From positions 1,196,386-1,260,385 of the forward strand of contig CM035354.1 of NCBI GenBank assembly GCA_020137815.1: a stretch of DNA of 64,000 nt, given 5' to 3'. Each line of letters starts with the position of its first letter. The first letter of the stretch is position 1. The stretch comes from Hormiphora californensis (Eukaryota > Ctenophora > Tentaculata > Cydippida > Pleurobrachiidae). This document shows, piece after piece, positions 48,621 through 60,534 of this stretch. The notes under the pieces were generated by a model. It did not search any database. It worked only from the letters and a program-made list of their open reading frames with translations, and was not told the origin of the DNA. The position numbers were made by a program, and so were the translations under genes.

Positions 48621-48866
48621 CTTGAAATTTTTGTATAAACATTGAATTATTCAAAACGGTTGAGTGGTTTGGTGGTTAGAGCCATCAGCCATTTTAGTGC
48701 ACCCAGAATCCAGATCATAACTCTGTCATCTTTTGAGATCCCCCTCTTTCTCCACAGACTCAAAATTTGTCGAAGTTATTGAATTTTAATTTAGAAGATT
48801 CCCGTAAGTTTGAAATGAACTGCTCGCTCCTCTATTGAAGATACCTACTGATTGCTTCCTCTTATT

Positions 48867-49805
48867 AGTAGGGTCGGTTGTGGGAAGTTGGGTCTGGAAT
48901 TTTAAATTTGACTTGCTGATATGGTTAGGGACTCTATAAAAAGTCCAAAGTACCATCCCACAGGTCTCTACCACCCCCGGTTCACTAATTAGCCGTAATT
49001 ATGTGATTTATGACGTTATCGCCAATTAGCACTAATAACACCAGTTCCTGGTCACTTAGAGCTTAGATTTTGATACCAGCTGATAGAGGATCACTAGATT
49101 AGTGGGCATTCAAAATTTTAGGTCGATCGGAGTTATGGTCGAGGAGTTATAACCGTTTTTCCGTTTGGCTGGCGGTTGGCTGGCACCACGTGGGATTACG
49201 GGTTTAGGTCGTCGTGGGAGGTCGTCATTGGTCGCGTTCGATCGGGCTCGATGAGGTGATCAAAATCTAGTGGGGCCAGACCTTGGCCCCACCCCGTTCT
49301 TGGGTTATTGGGCTTTTTCGGTTTCCCGCCAAAATATTTTCCCGCCAAAACCGAAAAAGCCTAATAACCCAAGAACGGGGTGGGGCCAAGGTCTGGCCCC
49401 ACTAGGTTTTGATCACCTCATCGAGCCCGATCGAACGCGACCAATGACGACCTCCCACGACGACCTAAACCCGTAATCCCACGTGGTGCCAGCCAACCGC
49501 CAGCCAAACGGAAAAACGGTTATAACTCCTCGACCATAACTCCGATCGACCTAAAATTTTGAATGCCCACTAATCTAGTGATCCTCTATCAGCTGGTATC
49601 AAAATCTAAGCTCTAAGTGACCAGGAACTGGTGTTATTAGTGCTAATTGGCGATAACGTCATAAATCACATAATTACGGCTAATTAGTGAACCGGGGGTG
49701 GTAGAGACCTGTGGGATGGTACTTTGGACTTTTTATAGAGTCCCTAACCATATCAGCAAGTCAAATTTAAAATTTCAGACCCAACTTCCCACAACCGATC
49801 CTACT
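48867..49805. mobile_element. 939-bp near-perfect palindrome
   Basis: Arms of about 465 bp match almost throughout: AGTAGGGTCGGTTGTGGG at the left, its near-inverse at the right end, centre near 49336 at AAAATATTTT. Flanks share ATT. Because it is symmetric, each strand carries the same short frame, which is not evidence of a gene. Confidence 0.88.
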
Positions 49806-50740
49806 ATTATCATATCTACTGACGTGCAGATTTCATCACCTTACATCTCTTCATCTATCATATATTCAATGTTATTGTACCGTTTGTTTTTGACTAGGTA
49901 TACGTCTTGTAAATCTTACAAATTTTATCTCTCATGACCAGGAATATTCTAAATAATTATCTATCTGTGAACTCTCTCTAAAGCCACAGAATATATCAAA
50001 GAAACCGCTTGGAAAATAATTGTCGTTTTAGTTCAGCCACGATCCAAGTTTGAAATTACGAAATCATTACCCATATTTTATTTAAAACACTCACTTCTTC
50101 TTGGAGAGATTGATTCGATAACTGCAATATTATAAACGGCAGTATAATTCTCTTTCTCTCTTCATCTCGCTCCTGTCCCCCCTCTCTCTCTCTCTCTGGA
50201 GAAGGCGCCTTATTTGGCATTTACTAGCTGTCACTTGCAATGTCGCCTGTCGCTCGAGACAGCTTTGTGTTTATGATACGCTAGCTGGATTATGATAATC
50301 ACTGTAACAAATCGTGCCATTGCTGCATTGCCCTGTATTGGACTGTTCGGGCAAGTGAAGCCCTCTTCAAAGGATGACACCTATAACACAGACAGCAACC
50401 TAGCCAATAGCATTACTTGGTTAACACCTAACCAATGGTATTACTTAGCCCCGGCCCTCCTAAATACCAAGACTCAGTAGCAAGGTTACCCTTCTCCATC
50501 TCGCAGTACAGGCCGCGAGAACAGCTGTTACCATAATTTTAATTGTCCATATCTAACTGTTGAGTGTTTAAAAAACACGGACACAATGTGAAGAAATTCA
50601 ATTAACCACCTAATTGTGAAGTAACTTCAACTAACCACCTAAGTAACTCAACAAATCACCTGTTTGTAAAGTTATTCAACTACTATATAACCTGATTACA
50701 CATGTTTGTTAGGAATGCGGCTGCAGTTATGACCATGTAG
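49806..50740. other. Upstream flank of the IP3 receptor exons
   Basis: No coding exon identified. The expected upstream exon with the start codon is not recognised here. Confidence 0.45.
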
Positions 50741-50917
50741 AACACCGCAAATCTGGATCTCTCAGCCTCCATCCTCAATATCGGGGATGTCGTGTCCCTC
50801 TACGCAGAGGGCCAGGTCTCCGGGTTTATTAGCACTCTCGGGTAAGTAAGGAGGGGCTTTATTGTTCACGGGTTATGGGTATAGGTCATTATAGGCATGT
50901 ACATGTGTGTGTTCTCT

Positions 50918-50979
<62 letters not shown>

Positions 50980-50996
50980 CTCTCTCTCCTCTCTCC

Positions 50997-51027
<31 letters not shown>

Positions 51028-51058
51028 CTCTCTCGTCTCTCTCTCTCTCTCTATCTCT

Positions 51059-51093
<35 letters not shown>

Positions 51094-51178
51094 TCTCTGA
51101 GGGAGTTGTGAATTACCTGGTGTATTGCATGCTGGTTCATCTGCTTGTATAATCTTGGCAAGTCCGCTTCTTTCTATA

Positions 51179-51233
<55 letters not shown>

Positions 51234-51352
51234 TCTCTCTCTCCCCTCTCTCTCTTGTTCTCTATTCTTGGAGGGGGAAGGAGCAGAAGATTTAGGAAAT
51301 GGGTACGTTACAATTATCTTATTACCGCCGCTTGCAGCACAGCAAGCAGGGC

Positions 51353-51404
<52 letters not shown>

Positions 51405-54400
51405 ACCCCTCCCGCTTCCTGTAATTGAGGGGCCTACACACACGGAACTGATGATATAGTACCTTATGCAAACAATTGTACAGCACCAGCACTATAAACA
51501 GGGGGGGGGGCACTATTATTAGGGGGCTACACGCACATTTTGTACACAATGGCGGGGGGGGGGGGGGGGCTTTGAGGGGTTGAGTTGAAGTCCTAAGAAA
51601 TTGAAGATGCAGTTCTGAATCCTGCTGTATAGGGTAGCGACTGGCTATTTGAAACAGTTTTTCACTTTTTTCCCTTGCCTGTCCACAAATCAAGTCGAAC
51701 CCAAATTTTTTTGACCTTGTGTTACCGAGACAGTCCCTGGGTAGTTTTTTGGGTGGTTGGAGATGTCTCATGTTGTCTTCCGGGGCCAGGGTCACGTGAT
51801 ATCTATCCAAATTTGGTGTTTCAATTACCCGCCTCAGTCTGCTAATTTGAAACACCCGTATCTCCTCTCAATTCGATCACGAAACCGAGAATTTTGACAT
51901 GAAATAGTTAGAAAAGGGTTGTACAGAGCCATTCCATGTCTGAATCTGAATTTGTGTTGAACGTGCTTGGTGCAATGACCTTTTCCAAAAACTGTTTCAA
52001 ATTGCAGGAAAAAGTTTTTGCCTCATTTTCCCCAAACTTTTGGCGGAAAATGATAAAATCTATTTTTATATCCTGCCTAGCTCATATTGAAAAAACAAAA
52101 ATTTCACAATCCAATGGGAAAAAAGTGTTTCAAATAGCCTCCTAGTGTTTAAGTTACCAACTCTCTTCACTGTGCTACGCACACCACGACACCAATCAGG
52201 AGCAATAAAGCCATCGGGTTTCAAATCCAAAGCCTTTTCAATTACAGACCTGTTTCAATTTGCAGGCGTTTCAATTGCCCCGTCCTACCCTACCGATTAT
52301 AGCTTTTATTTTCAAAAATATTCAAAAAGCTAAAAATCATTTATCTAATCCTCTCCAACCCCTACCCCCCTCTCTCCTCTCTCCCTTTCCCCTCTCTCTT
52401 TTTTCTCTCTCTCCCCATGCATTCTCTCTCTTCCTCTCCTCTCTCCTCTCCTCTCCTCTCTTCTCTCTCTCCTCTCTCCCCCCGTCTCTCTGCAAGTTCA
52501 ATGCATTCTAAGTACCTACTACTATCACAGTGAGGGACTGGGCTCATTTTCTTACATTTAGCTGTTAGCATCTCTCTCTCGACTAGGCTGCCTTGAGCTG
52601 TCTCAGAATTAATTAAAGTTTGAATACCCACAATGTCATTATATCGAAAGGGAGGAAGAGAGAAAAAAAAGAAAAGAAAGAGGGAAGGGCAGAGAGAGGG
52701 GAAAAGGGGGCCCCCCCAAAAGGGGGGGTTTTTTTTTTTTTTAAAAGAAAAAGAGAAGCCACAAAAATGGTTTGTGCGACAAGCACGGACCCTAAATCCA
52801 ACACGCACCCCAACCTCATTATATGAGAGAGACAGAGAGGGTTGCTGATTTTAACAAAATCGTCGACCCCCCATTTAGGGGCATCCTTGGGGGAAAGAAA
52901 AACCCGGGCCACTAAATCGGGGTGCCACTAAATGGGGCGAGCCATATTTGGCCCAAAAAAACCTTTTTCCCATTTCCCAAAATGCTATACTGACTAAGAC
53001 ACCTCTAACTTTTATATAAATTTTCTGTTTTGATTACAGATCATTTCTGATTAGAAAAAAAATTCAAATAATTTTTTAAAAAATTGGAAAAATTTTTTTA
53101 TGTTTACCCCCCGTCCTTTGTGTTTCGAATCGGTGCAGCTTCCGGATTCCTGTCAATTGCGGGTTTTGAAAAGAAATGAACTGATACCATGCCAAATCGG
53201 GGGACCCTAAGCGGGTGAGGAATATCAAAATTTCAAAATAACTTTTTTCTCCCCAAAAAATTTTTGGGACCCGATCAAAGCATTGACAATCGTCCCGTAA
53301 ATTTTTCAAAAAAGTTTAAAATTTTTTAAAGGGTTTCCCCCACTTCCGAAACGCGTTTTTGAATCGGTGCATCTTTCGCATGTCCCCCTGCTAATTTGAC
53401 GTTCGAAAGAAACGGGGGGAAAGTGATCCCCATCGAATCGAAATTTTTGGGGCGCTTGGTAACTTTGACAATGGCCCCATGGGGACACTACGGTTCGTTC
53501 CGAAACCCTCTAATTAAGCGGACATGCGATAAATTTTACTGATTTGAAAAAACCCATTCGGACGGGCGGTATTCAATTTCCTTTTTAAAAAAATTTTTAA
53601 AAAAATTTCATAAAAAAAAAAAACAAAAAAAAATTTTTGGGGGAAAAAATCCTGCCACTAAAACGGGGTGCCCCCTAAAACGGGGGGGCCCTAAATCGGG
53701 GGCCGACGTACTAAACAAAAATATCTTTTGGGATTTCAAATTTTCCCCCCCAACCTTAAATGAATCCCTTCGCAGCTCTGTATCAAACAAACAGAGATGG
53801 GAGACAAAAAACTCAAACCTTTGGTTTTCTAGGTAACCCTCTGAGAAATGGGGGTGCTGTTTTTTTGTGTTGCACAGTTCATTTCTCAACCTTTTTTTTG
53901 TAGTGGGGAAAGTGAGAAAGTTATTATTTGACAGGAATATCATTTTGATATTTCAAACCTTACTGGATAATGTTGAGTGTGTCGGTATGCAAGCAATCGA
54001 TTGAGTCAGCTGTCAGCAGCTTTGATATAGAGAAAAAGGAAGGTTTGCCGTAAAATTGAACACGTAAAAAACGAGTGTATTGTGACTACTCAAATTGAAG
54101 TTTGAATTTGTTCCAGAATGAACCTCTCTCCACTAAATGGAATTCCTCCCTGAATTCCTGAATTCTATCTTCCTCTCAGGTTGGTTGCTATGGTAACCCA
54201 CTCTCTTCCTCAGGTTGGTTGATGATCGGACCGTGATCCGACCTGAAGATGGGGACTACCAGAATCCCCCTCGGAAATTCAGAGGTAAGGAAGAGATCTC
54301 ATTCTTTGATGGGACGTGTNNNNNNNNNNNNNNNNNNNNNNNNNNNNNNNNNNNNNNNNNNNNNNNNNNNNNNNNNNNNNNNNNNNNNNNNNNNNNNNNN

Positions 54401-54419
54401 NNNNNNNNNNNNNNNNNNN

Positions 54420-54457
<38 letters not shown>

Positions 54458-57400
54458 TCTCACGCTCTCTCACTCTATCTCTAACATCTTACACACACAC
54501 ACTGACAGATCCAGGGACCTTTGGTACTTCCGGCTACGGGTGTTTTAGGGAGGGGGTAGTGGTCCATGGTACAAATCAAGTGGGGCGGGAGGGATTCACC
54601 TGCCAGATCAATATCATTATTAATTTCTCAACCTTTCTATTTCTGTCTCTTGCTCTTTCGAGCTCACCAACTTTTACCATTTCTGAACACCTTACAATCT
54701 ATAAATCTTGGTTACGAAATAACCACCTTCGCACACTGGCAAGGGAGAGTTTATTTCGTTACCAACTATAAATCCTAGTCTAACATACATATTTCCTATC
54801 CTCAGCTACTCCATTTGAAATCGAACAAGTATCTGACAGTGAACAAGCGGTTACCGGCCCTACTTGAGAAAAACGCGATGCGAGTAAACCTTGACCAGTG
54901 TGGAAATGAGGTAAAGGGAGGGACAGAAGGAAAGGAATAGTAGTATAACTGAGTATCCTTGCCGGTACTCCGGTAGTGAGCTTTAACAAATTCCTTCCAA
55001 ATTCCTAAAATTGCACCCCCCCCCCCCCCCGCAGGGATCATGGTTTTACGTATTACCTTACTACAAGCTCCGTTCAAATGGGGATAATGTAAGTGTCAAA
55101 AACCAATCATTCGACTTCCTCCGTCTCTGACGTAGGTCAAAGTTTGACAGAATTCTCCATCGAAGATTCTGCATATAATAGGAATAGGAGAGAGAGAAAT
55201 AGAGAGGGATGGAGCGAGAGAGAGATGGAAAGAAGCAGAAAAGAAGGAGAGAGAGAGAGGAACATAAAGAGAGTTAGAAACTAAAGAGATAGTGAAATAT
55301 AATGAGAGAATGAGAGAAGGAGAGAGAGAGAGAGTCACCCACTTCAGTTTAGTGTTTGACGTCGATCATAATGAGTTTTAACTCCTCAATCAAAAGGTAC
55401 GTAAATTGGAGTGAGTGCGGAGACACACTGTAGTAAGATGGTTAAAAACGAAAAACCTCCTAACTGAATTTCTCTATCATAGTTTCTCTAATCCACCCCA
55501 AAAACTAATAGTAACCCTTCTGTAACCCCCTCTCTCCCCACCTCCCCGACCCCCGTAGTCCGTACCTCCCCAGTCCCCTCACCACTGCCTCTAGGTGATA
55601 GTGGGAGATAAGGTGGTCACTCCTCCCCTCACCGTATCATTACACTAGGTGATAGTGGGTGATACGGTAGTCACCCCTGCCCTCACTGTATTGTTGCTAG
55701 GTGACACCGTATCGTTACACTAGGTGATAGTGGGTGATACGGTGGTCACCCCTCCCCTCACCGTATCGTTGCTAGGTGATAAGGTAGTCACCCCTCCCCT
55801 CACCGTATTGTTGCTAGGTGATAGTGGGTGATAAAGTGGTGTTAATGCCCGAAACAGCGGGTCACCCCCTCCACGCGAGTGGCATGGAGCTCCCAGACAA
55901 CCCGGGGTGCATGGAAGTTAACTGTGTTAGGTGAGACAACTACAAATACCATCCCCTCACCCCTTCTTTCTTCAGATTTTTGTCGGGGATAAGGTTAGGA
56001 TTTGTCCAATGGGGTTGACGGCCTCTCTAAATGCCAGTTCCCATTCACTTCTTGATCACCTGGGGTGCAATGAAGTTAATGTTATGAAGTAAGGGCCGGG
56101 TGTTGCGCTACCTAGTTAATAGCACATGCCGGGTGTTGCGCTACAAACAATATAGCACACATGCCGCGGGTGTTGCGCTACCTAGTTAATAGCACATGCA
56201 GGGTGTATTGCCGGGTATTGCCGGGTGTTGCGCTACAAATACAAACAATATATAGCACATGATGCAGGGTGTTGCGCTACAAATACAAACAATATATAGC
56301 ACATGATGCAGGGTGTTGCGCTACAAATACAATAGCACATATGCCGCGGGTGTTGCGCTACAAATACAAACAATATAGCACACGCAATGAAGTTAATGTT
56401 ATGAAGTAAGGGGTGTTGCGCTACAAATACAAACAATATATAGCACATGATGCAGGGTGTTGCGCTACAAATACAATAGCACATATGCCGCGGGTGTTGC
56501 GCTACAAATACAAACAATATAGCACACGCAATGAAGTTAATGTTATGAAGTAAGGGCTGGGTGTTGCGCTACCTAGTTAATAGCACATGCAGGGTGTATT
56601 GCCGGGTATTGCCGGGTGTTGCGCTACAAATACAAACAATATATAGCACATGATGCAGGGTGTTGCGCTACAAATACAAACAATATATAGCACATGATGC
56701 AGGGTGTTGCGCTACAAATACAATAGCACATATGCCGCGGGTGTTGCGCTACAAATACAAACAATATAGCACACGCAATGAAGTTAATGTTATGAAGTAA
56801 GGGGTGTTGCGCTACAAATACAAACAATATAGCACACGCCACACATGCCGGGTGTTGCGCTACAAACAATATAGCACATATAATGCCGGGTGAACTGTGC
56901 CATATAATACCATGCTACATTTAACAGTGGGTCGTGCCATGCTACATTTAGTGCCAGCAGGGGGTTGCTACATCAATAACGCTGATCTGCTAAAACTCAC
57001 AGAGCCGGGGGCTATAATAATATTATTTGAGGGGCTTGTTACATAGAGGAGCCCGATTCAATATATTATATGCACCATAAAATAATATTATTCATAAGTT
57101 ACATCCCGTATTATTTTGTCACAGTCTCAATTTACACACCAGTCCCACTATGTTACAACACGGCCCACTGCTGACACTCAGTTCTCTCTCAAATCAATTT
57201 TATTATAGGAGTGTGACATAATCAGCTCCTCCACAGACACACAGTGTGACATATAATGTGAATCCAGATCCACTCCACACACACTGTGACATATAATAAT
57301 GTGAATCCAGATCCACTCCACACACAGTTTCAGGGCACACATTCCTGGACCATCACATTCCTAATTAGATCTACGCGCACACACACACACACAAAGCTGT

Positions 57401-57877
57401 AGAAGGTTCCTTCCCCCAGAGCGAGGGGTAGTGCGATTGGGTCGGAGGGTTGAATTATTCACATTGAGTCATGGACCCATATAAGGCCATTTTTAAGGCC
57501 AATACACAGCTTGTTAGTAAAGGGGGGGCAATGTGTTCCCCATTGTGTTTTTCAAAAAAGTCGAGTAATAATATATTGTCACTCGAATCGTGTGACCTAG
57601 CAAAACACTACATTAGGGTTGAAAGCTACGCACGAAGTAAAGCACCAATAGGCAATATCATCGCCGACGCGTGAAATAGAGTGTGTTCATTTTTCGAACC
57701 TCCAAAAAAGCATTTGAATTCTCATTTTATTAGCACCATTTGAAAGCCCAACAAAAGCCTATAACCCGTGGACGTTATGTGATTATTAACTGATGCCTTG
57801 TTTTCAGCTGTGACACAAGTTGGAAGATCTCTCTGTTCATGGATTACTCAGAAAATAGGGATGATGTCCTGAAGGGG
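50741..57877 (+). CDS. ITPR: Inositol 1,4,5-trisphosphate receptor, N-terminal exons (partial)
   Basis: Exons seen: 50741-50841, 54214-54284, 54806-54910, 55035-55088, 55818-55930 or 55976-56088 (alternatives), and 57808-57877. [17 protein letters not shown] and [20 protein letters not shown] match the suppressor domain start (SFLHIGDICSLYAEG, GFISTLGLVDDR). [20 protein letters not shown] and [20 protein letters not shown] match the MIR/beta-trefoil region, and [15 protein letters not shown] continues it. The protein is the large ER calcium-release channel; only about the first 220 residues are here and the channel lies beyond the right edge. The first exon has no in-frame ATG after the upstream TAG, so the initiator exon is missing. 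The segment matching about human residues 55-110 is also missing, next to the 100-N gap. Confidence 0.9.
50919..51095. repeat. (TC)n-rich microsatellite
   Basis: TC runs with TCTCCTC interruptions, in the first visible IP3 receptor intron. Similar tracts at 51181-51260 (TC) and 51357-51402 (GA, inverted relative to it). Confidence 0.97.
51643..52139. repeat. Possible degenerate foldback in IP3 receptor intron
   Basis: GGCTATTTGAAACAGTTTTT and following TTTTTCCC are mirrored by GGGAAAAAAG and GTTTCAAATAGCC at the right end. Interior match is poor. Confidence 0.45.
52620..53740. other. Homopolymer-inflated, possibly low-quality sequence
   Basis: Dense runs of identical bases (for example a G run, C run, A run, G run and long T run in succession near 52704-52742, and mixed A/T runs at 53583-53640) unlike flanking DNA. 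Recurrent phrases such as CTAAATCGGGG and CTAAAACGGGG suggest one decayed repeat. The 100-N gap is about 580 bp further right. Confidence 0.5.
54320..54419. other. Assembly gap (100 N)
   Basis: Exactly 100 ambiguous bases, a typical placeholder, directly followed by a (TC)n run. Its true size is unknown. Confidence 0.98.
55590..55817. repeat. Minisatellite built from an IP3 receptor splice acceptor and exon start
   Basis: Four to six irregular units, each with CTAGGTGATAGTGGGTGATA and CACCCCTCCCCTCACCGTAT. The last unit runs straight into the real exon at 55818, whose first bases are GTGATAGTGGGTGATA. Confidence 0.88.
55818..55930 (+). other. ITPR: IP3 receptor alternative exon A (113 nt)
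   Basis: Phase 0 in, phase 2 out. Reads [20 protein letters not shown], then DNPGCMEVN, very close to the conserved family segment ([29 protein letters not shown]). Confidence 0.88.
55976..56088 (+). other. ITPR: IP3 receptor alternative exon B (113 nt)
   Basis: Same length and phases as exon A and the same segment of the fold, but diverged: [20 protein letters not shown], then [17 protein letters not shown]. Acceptor TTCAG, donor GTAAGG. Only one of A or B can be included if the frame and fold are to be kept. Confidence 0.82.
56069..56890. repeat. Satellite containing copies of exon B's 3' end and splice donor
   Basis: Units of GGGTGTTGCGCTACAAATAC and AATATAGCACA in higher-order blocks. 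The phrase GCAATGAAGTTAATGTTATG followed by AAGTAAGG, the end of exon B with its donor, recurs at about 56387, 56529 and 56777 inside the array. Confidence 0.9.
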
Positions 57878-58199
57878 GTAAGTAGCTTTGATTTTAATAA
57901 TTTGGAATATTCTCTGAATATTCCTTGTATTGGAACAGTAAGCATCTGTTCTTCCGGACCCTGGACACAGCTCGCTCTGTGATTTTATGAAATAATATTC
58001 AGTGTGAGCTATACAAGTTAGTAGCTGTTTAATCAAAGTAGTCAGATGTGGTTATATGTCAAAGTTTTCTTGCTAAAAATTATTCCTTTCAAAAAATCTC
58101 TCTTCTATTTTTTAAAACTTTCTTCCACTGGTACATATTCATACCTCATACTCTTCACGAGGCACATAAATAACGTCTTTTGTTTAGTCGCTCCTACCA

Positions 58200-58202
<3 letters not shown>

Positions 58203-58285
<83 letters not shown>

Positions 58286-58306
58286 TCTCTCTATATCTCT
58301 CTCTCC

Positions 58307-58377
<71 letters not shown>

Positions 58378-58378
58378 A
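58203..58378. repeat. (TC)n microsatellite, about 175 bp
   Basis: TC run with a few TATC and CCTC interruptions. A run of about 21 G follows at 58768. Confidence 0.98.
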
Positions 58379-58984
58379 TATTCTTCTTCTTTGTACTAAA
58401 CAATGACGCTTTGCACAGCATATCACTCTACGCCACCAGCCACACACACATTTTTGTTAACGGAACTACCAAAGAGAAAAGGAGATGTGTAGTAAAAGTG
58501 AGAAATAGTTAGATATGTAGTAAAATGCAGTATGACAAACCATCTTGTTTCTCTTTGTAAAATTCAGTAGTAAGAGTGAGAAGGAAAGACGGTACAAAAA
58601 CGAAATTGTAGAAATACTGTCAAGGCGCAAGTCACACTTGGTGTTTGTATACATGTGTCTTTGAAAAGACACCCGCATGGTGTTGAAATGTGTGCTATTT
58701 CCAACAAACAATTCTCTTTTACTCAACTATTTATAAGCAGCAAAAACATAAAATCGATAATCGTGCGGGGGGGGGGGGGGGGGGGGCTCAACACCTAACT
58801 GTATGACACTCATGACTCTAACTGTATAAAATTCCCAAATTTCTCTAGGTACCACCTTTGTCTAATTCAATTAACACTTAGGCGTTACATCTAACTGTTA
58901 AGATGCTGTAGGTACCCCAAATTCAATCAAATTATGATCCAAATTCCAAATGTTAGTGAGTAAATACAATATTGTGTACAGTAT

Positions 58985-59310
58985 ATTAGGTCACGTGAAC
59001 AATATTTTGACCATATATGGTCAAAGAATGGGTCACATGATCATCACGTGATTGCAGTGAACACTGGACAGCCAATCAGAGTTATCCCGTGCTTGCACTC
59101 TGCAATCAATAGCCGATCAGAGGCCAGAACGGGTGCCTCACTAGGTCCAGAACCAATAACGGCAGAACAAACGTATCACGTGAACCACATATTAACCATA
59201 TATGGTCATAACATGGGTTAATGATCATCACATGACTGCAGTCAACAGCCCATCAGAGGCCAGAACGGGTGCCTCACTTGGTTCTGAATCACGTGACCAG
59301 TCATAATATA
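58985..59310. repeat. Diverged tandem duplication of about 190 bp
   Basis: Two copies of a block with TCACGTGAAC, ACCATATATGGTCA, GATCATCAC and CAGAGGCCAGAACGGGTGCC. Confidence 0.8.
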
Positions 59311-59493
59311 CTAGTAACCTAAACAATAATTATTGATTATGTATTCATAATGCGGTGTTTCCCTGCCACAAATGGGTGTAAAATTGATGACTAAGCTTCA
59401 AAACTGGATTTCCGGGTGAATTTTGCACTAAAAGCACATTTTTTGGCTGATACGATGTTAAAATTGATGTAAATTTACTAATTTTTTACTGTA

Positions 59494-60534
59494 GATAGCA
59501 ACCTAGAATGGTTCTCGTCTTACTTGCGTCAAAGAATGCAATATGTCTGTGTCAATAACAATAACTCCGAAGATCGTGTCATAAAACACGGCGTTCCCCA
59601 GGGCTCAAATCTGGGCCCGACTCTATTTCTTATCTATATTAATGATCTTCCAGCTGCAGTTCCTTTAGCCAAATTCTTCATATTCGCGGACGATTCCAAT
59701 CTCATCATATCAGCCGACAGTTTCGAAGAGCTAGAAGAGAGAGTCAACCGAGCTCTTCTCGCGGTGGATAGATGGGTTGGCGGTAACGGGCTTAAACTCA
59801 ATATAGGCAAAACAAAGCTTCTCGTATTCACCAACAGGGATCGATCACGAGTCTCCGAACTACAAATCCATCTCGGAGGCGTCAAAATAATAGCGACCGA
59901 TCATGCTAAGTTCCTCGGGGTAATCATAGACTCTAATTTAAGCTGGAAACATCATGTCACAGCGCTAGCCGCAAAAGTAGGTCGCAACGCAGGCATCTTA
60001 TACAAAATGCGAGGAGTACTGCCTCTCAAGTCTCTCAAGTGCCTCTACAACAGCTTTATCGAATCACATCTGCTCTACTGTGCATCCGTTTGGGGAACCG
60101 CATCCCAGAATTCACTGAAACCATTATTCTCGGCCCAAAAAAAAGGTGTCAGGGCCCTCAATAGCAAATCCAGACTCTTCTACGACAGCAAATCAGGTAC
60201 CATCCCCTCCCACACTAAACCTATCTTCACCGCCCACAAACTTTTAGCACTACCCAACATCATCACAAAATCAATCCTATGTTTAATCCAAAAAACCAGA
60301 CTAAAAGTTGCTCCTGACAACATCCAGTTACTATTCTCTCCAACATCCCCCACCTCTGTGCCCCAGTATTACACTAGATCCACTAGTCTCCCAATTAAAA
60401 TACTCGATGTTCCCGAGTTCCGACTAGAGCGATCAAAAAGACAGGCTGCTTACATAGGCCCTATTCTGTACAATCATATCGTGCCATGTGCAAATGCCAC
60501 CCTCAACATAATAATAATAATAATAATAATATAA
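59494..60534 (+). mobile_element. 5'-truncated LINE, reverse transcriptase 3' half
   Basis: An open frame from about 59494 to 60534 begins inside the RT domain (LEWFSSYLRQRMQYV). It contains GVPQGSNLGPTLFLIYINDL, the catalytic FADD box (IFADDSNLIIS, where most relatives have YADD), then the thumb and a C-terminal region typical of CR1/L2-like elements. It ends in a translated (ATA)n tail at 60510-60532. Upstream finger and endonuclease domains are absent, as expected for 5' truncation on insertion. Confidence 0.88.

Noticed and set aside
48786-48974. Matching 62-79 aa frames on opposite strands at 48786 and 49698
   Set aside because: The same sequence read from the two arms of a palindrome; not a duplicated gene.
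56233-56869. Repetitive minus-strand frames (FVFVAQHP...) in the satellite
   Set aside because: Translation of the satellite repeat; periodic because the DNA is periodic.
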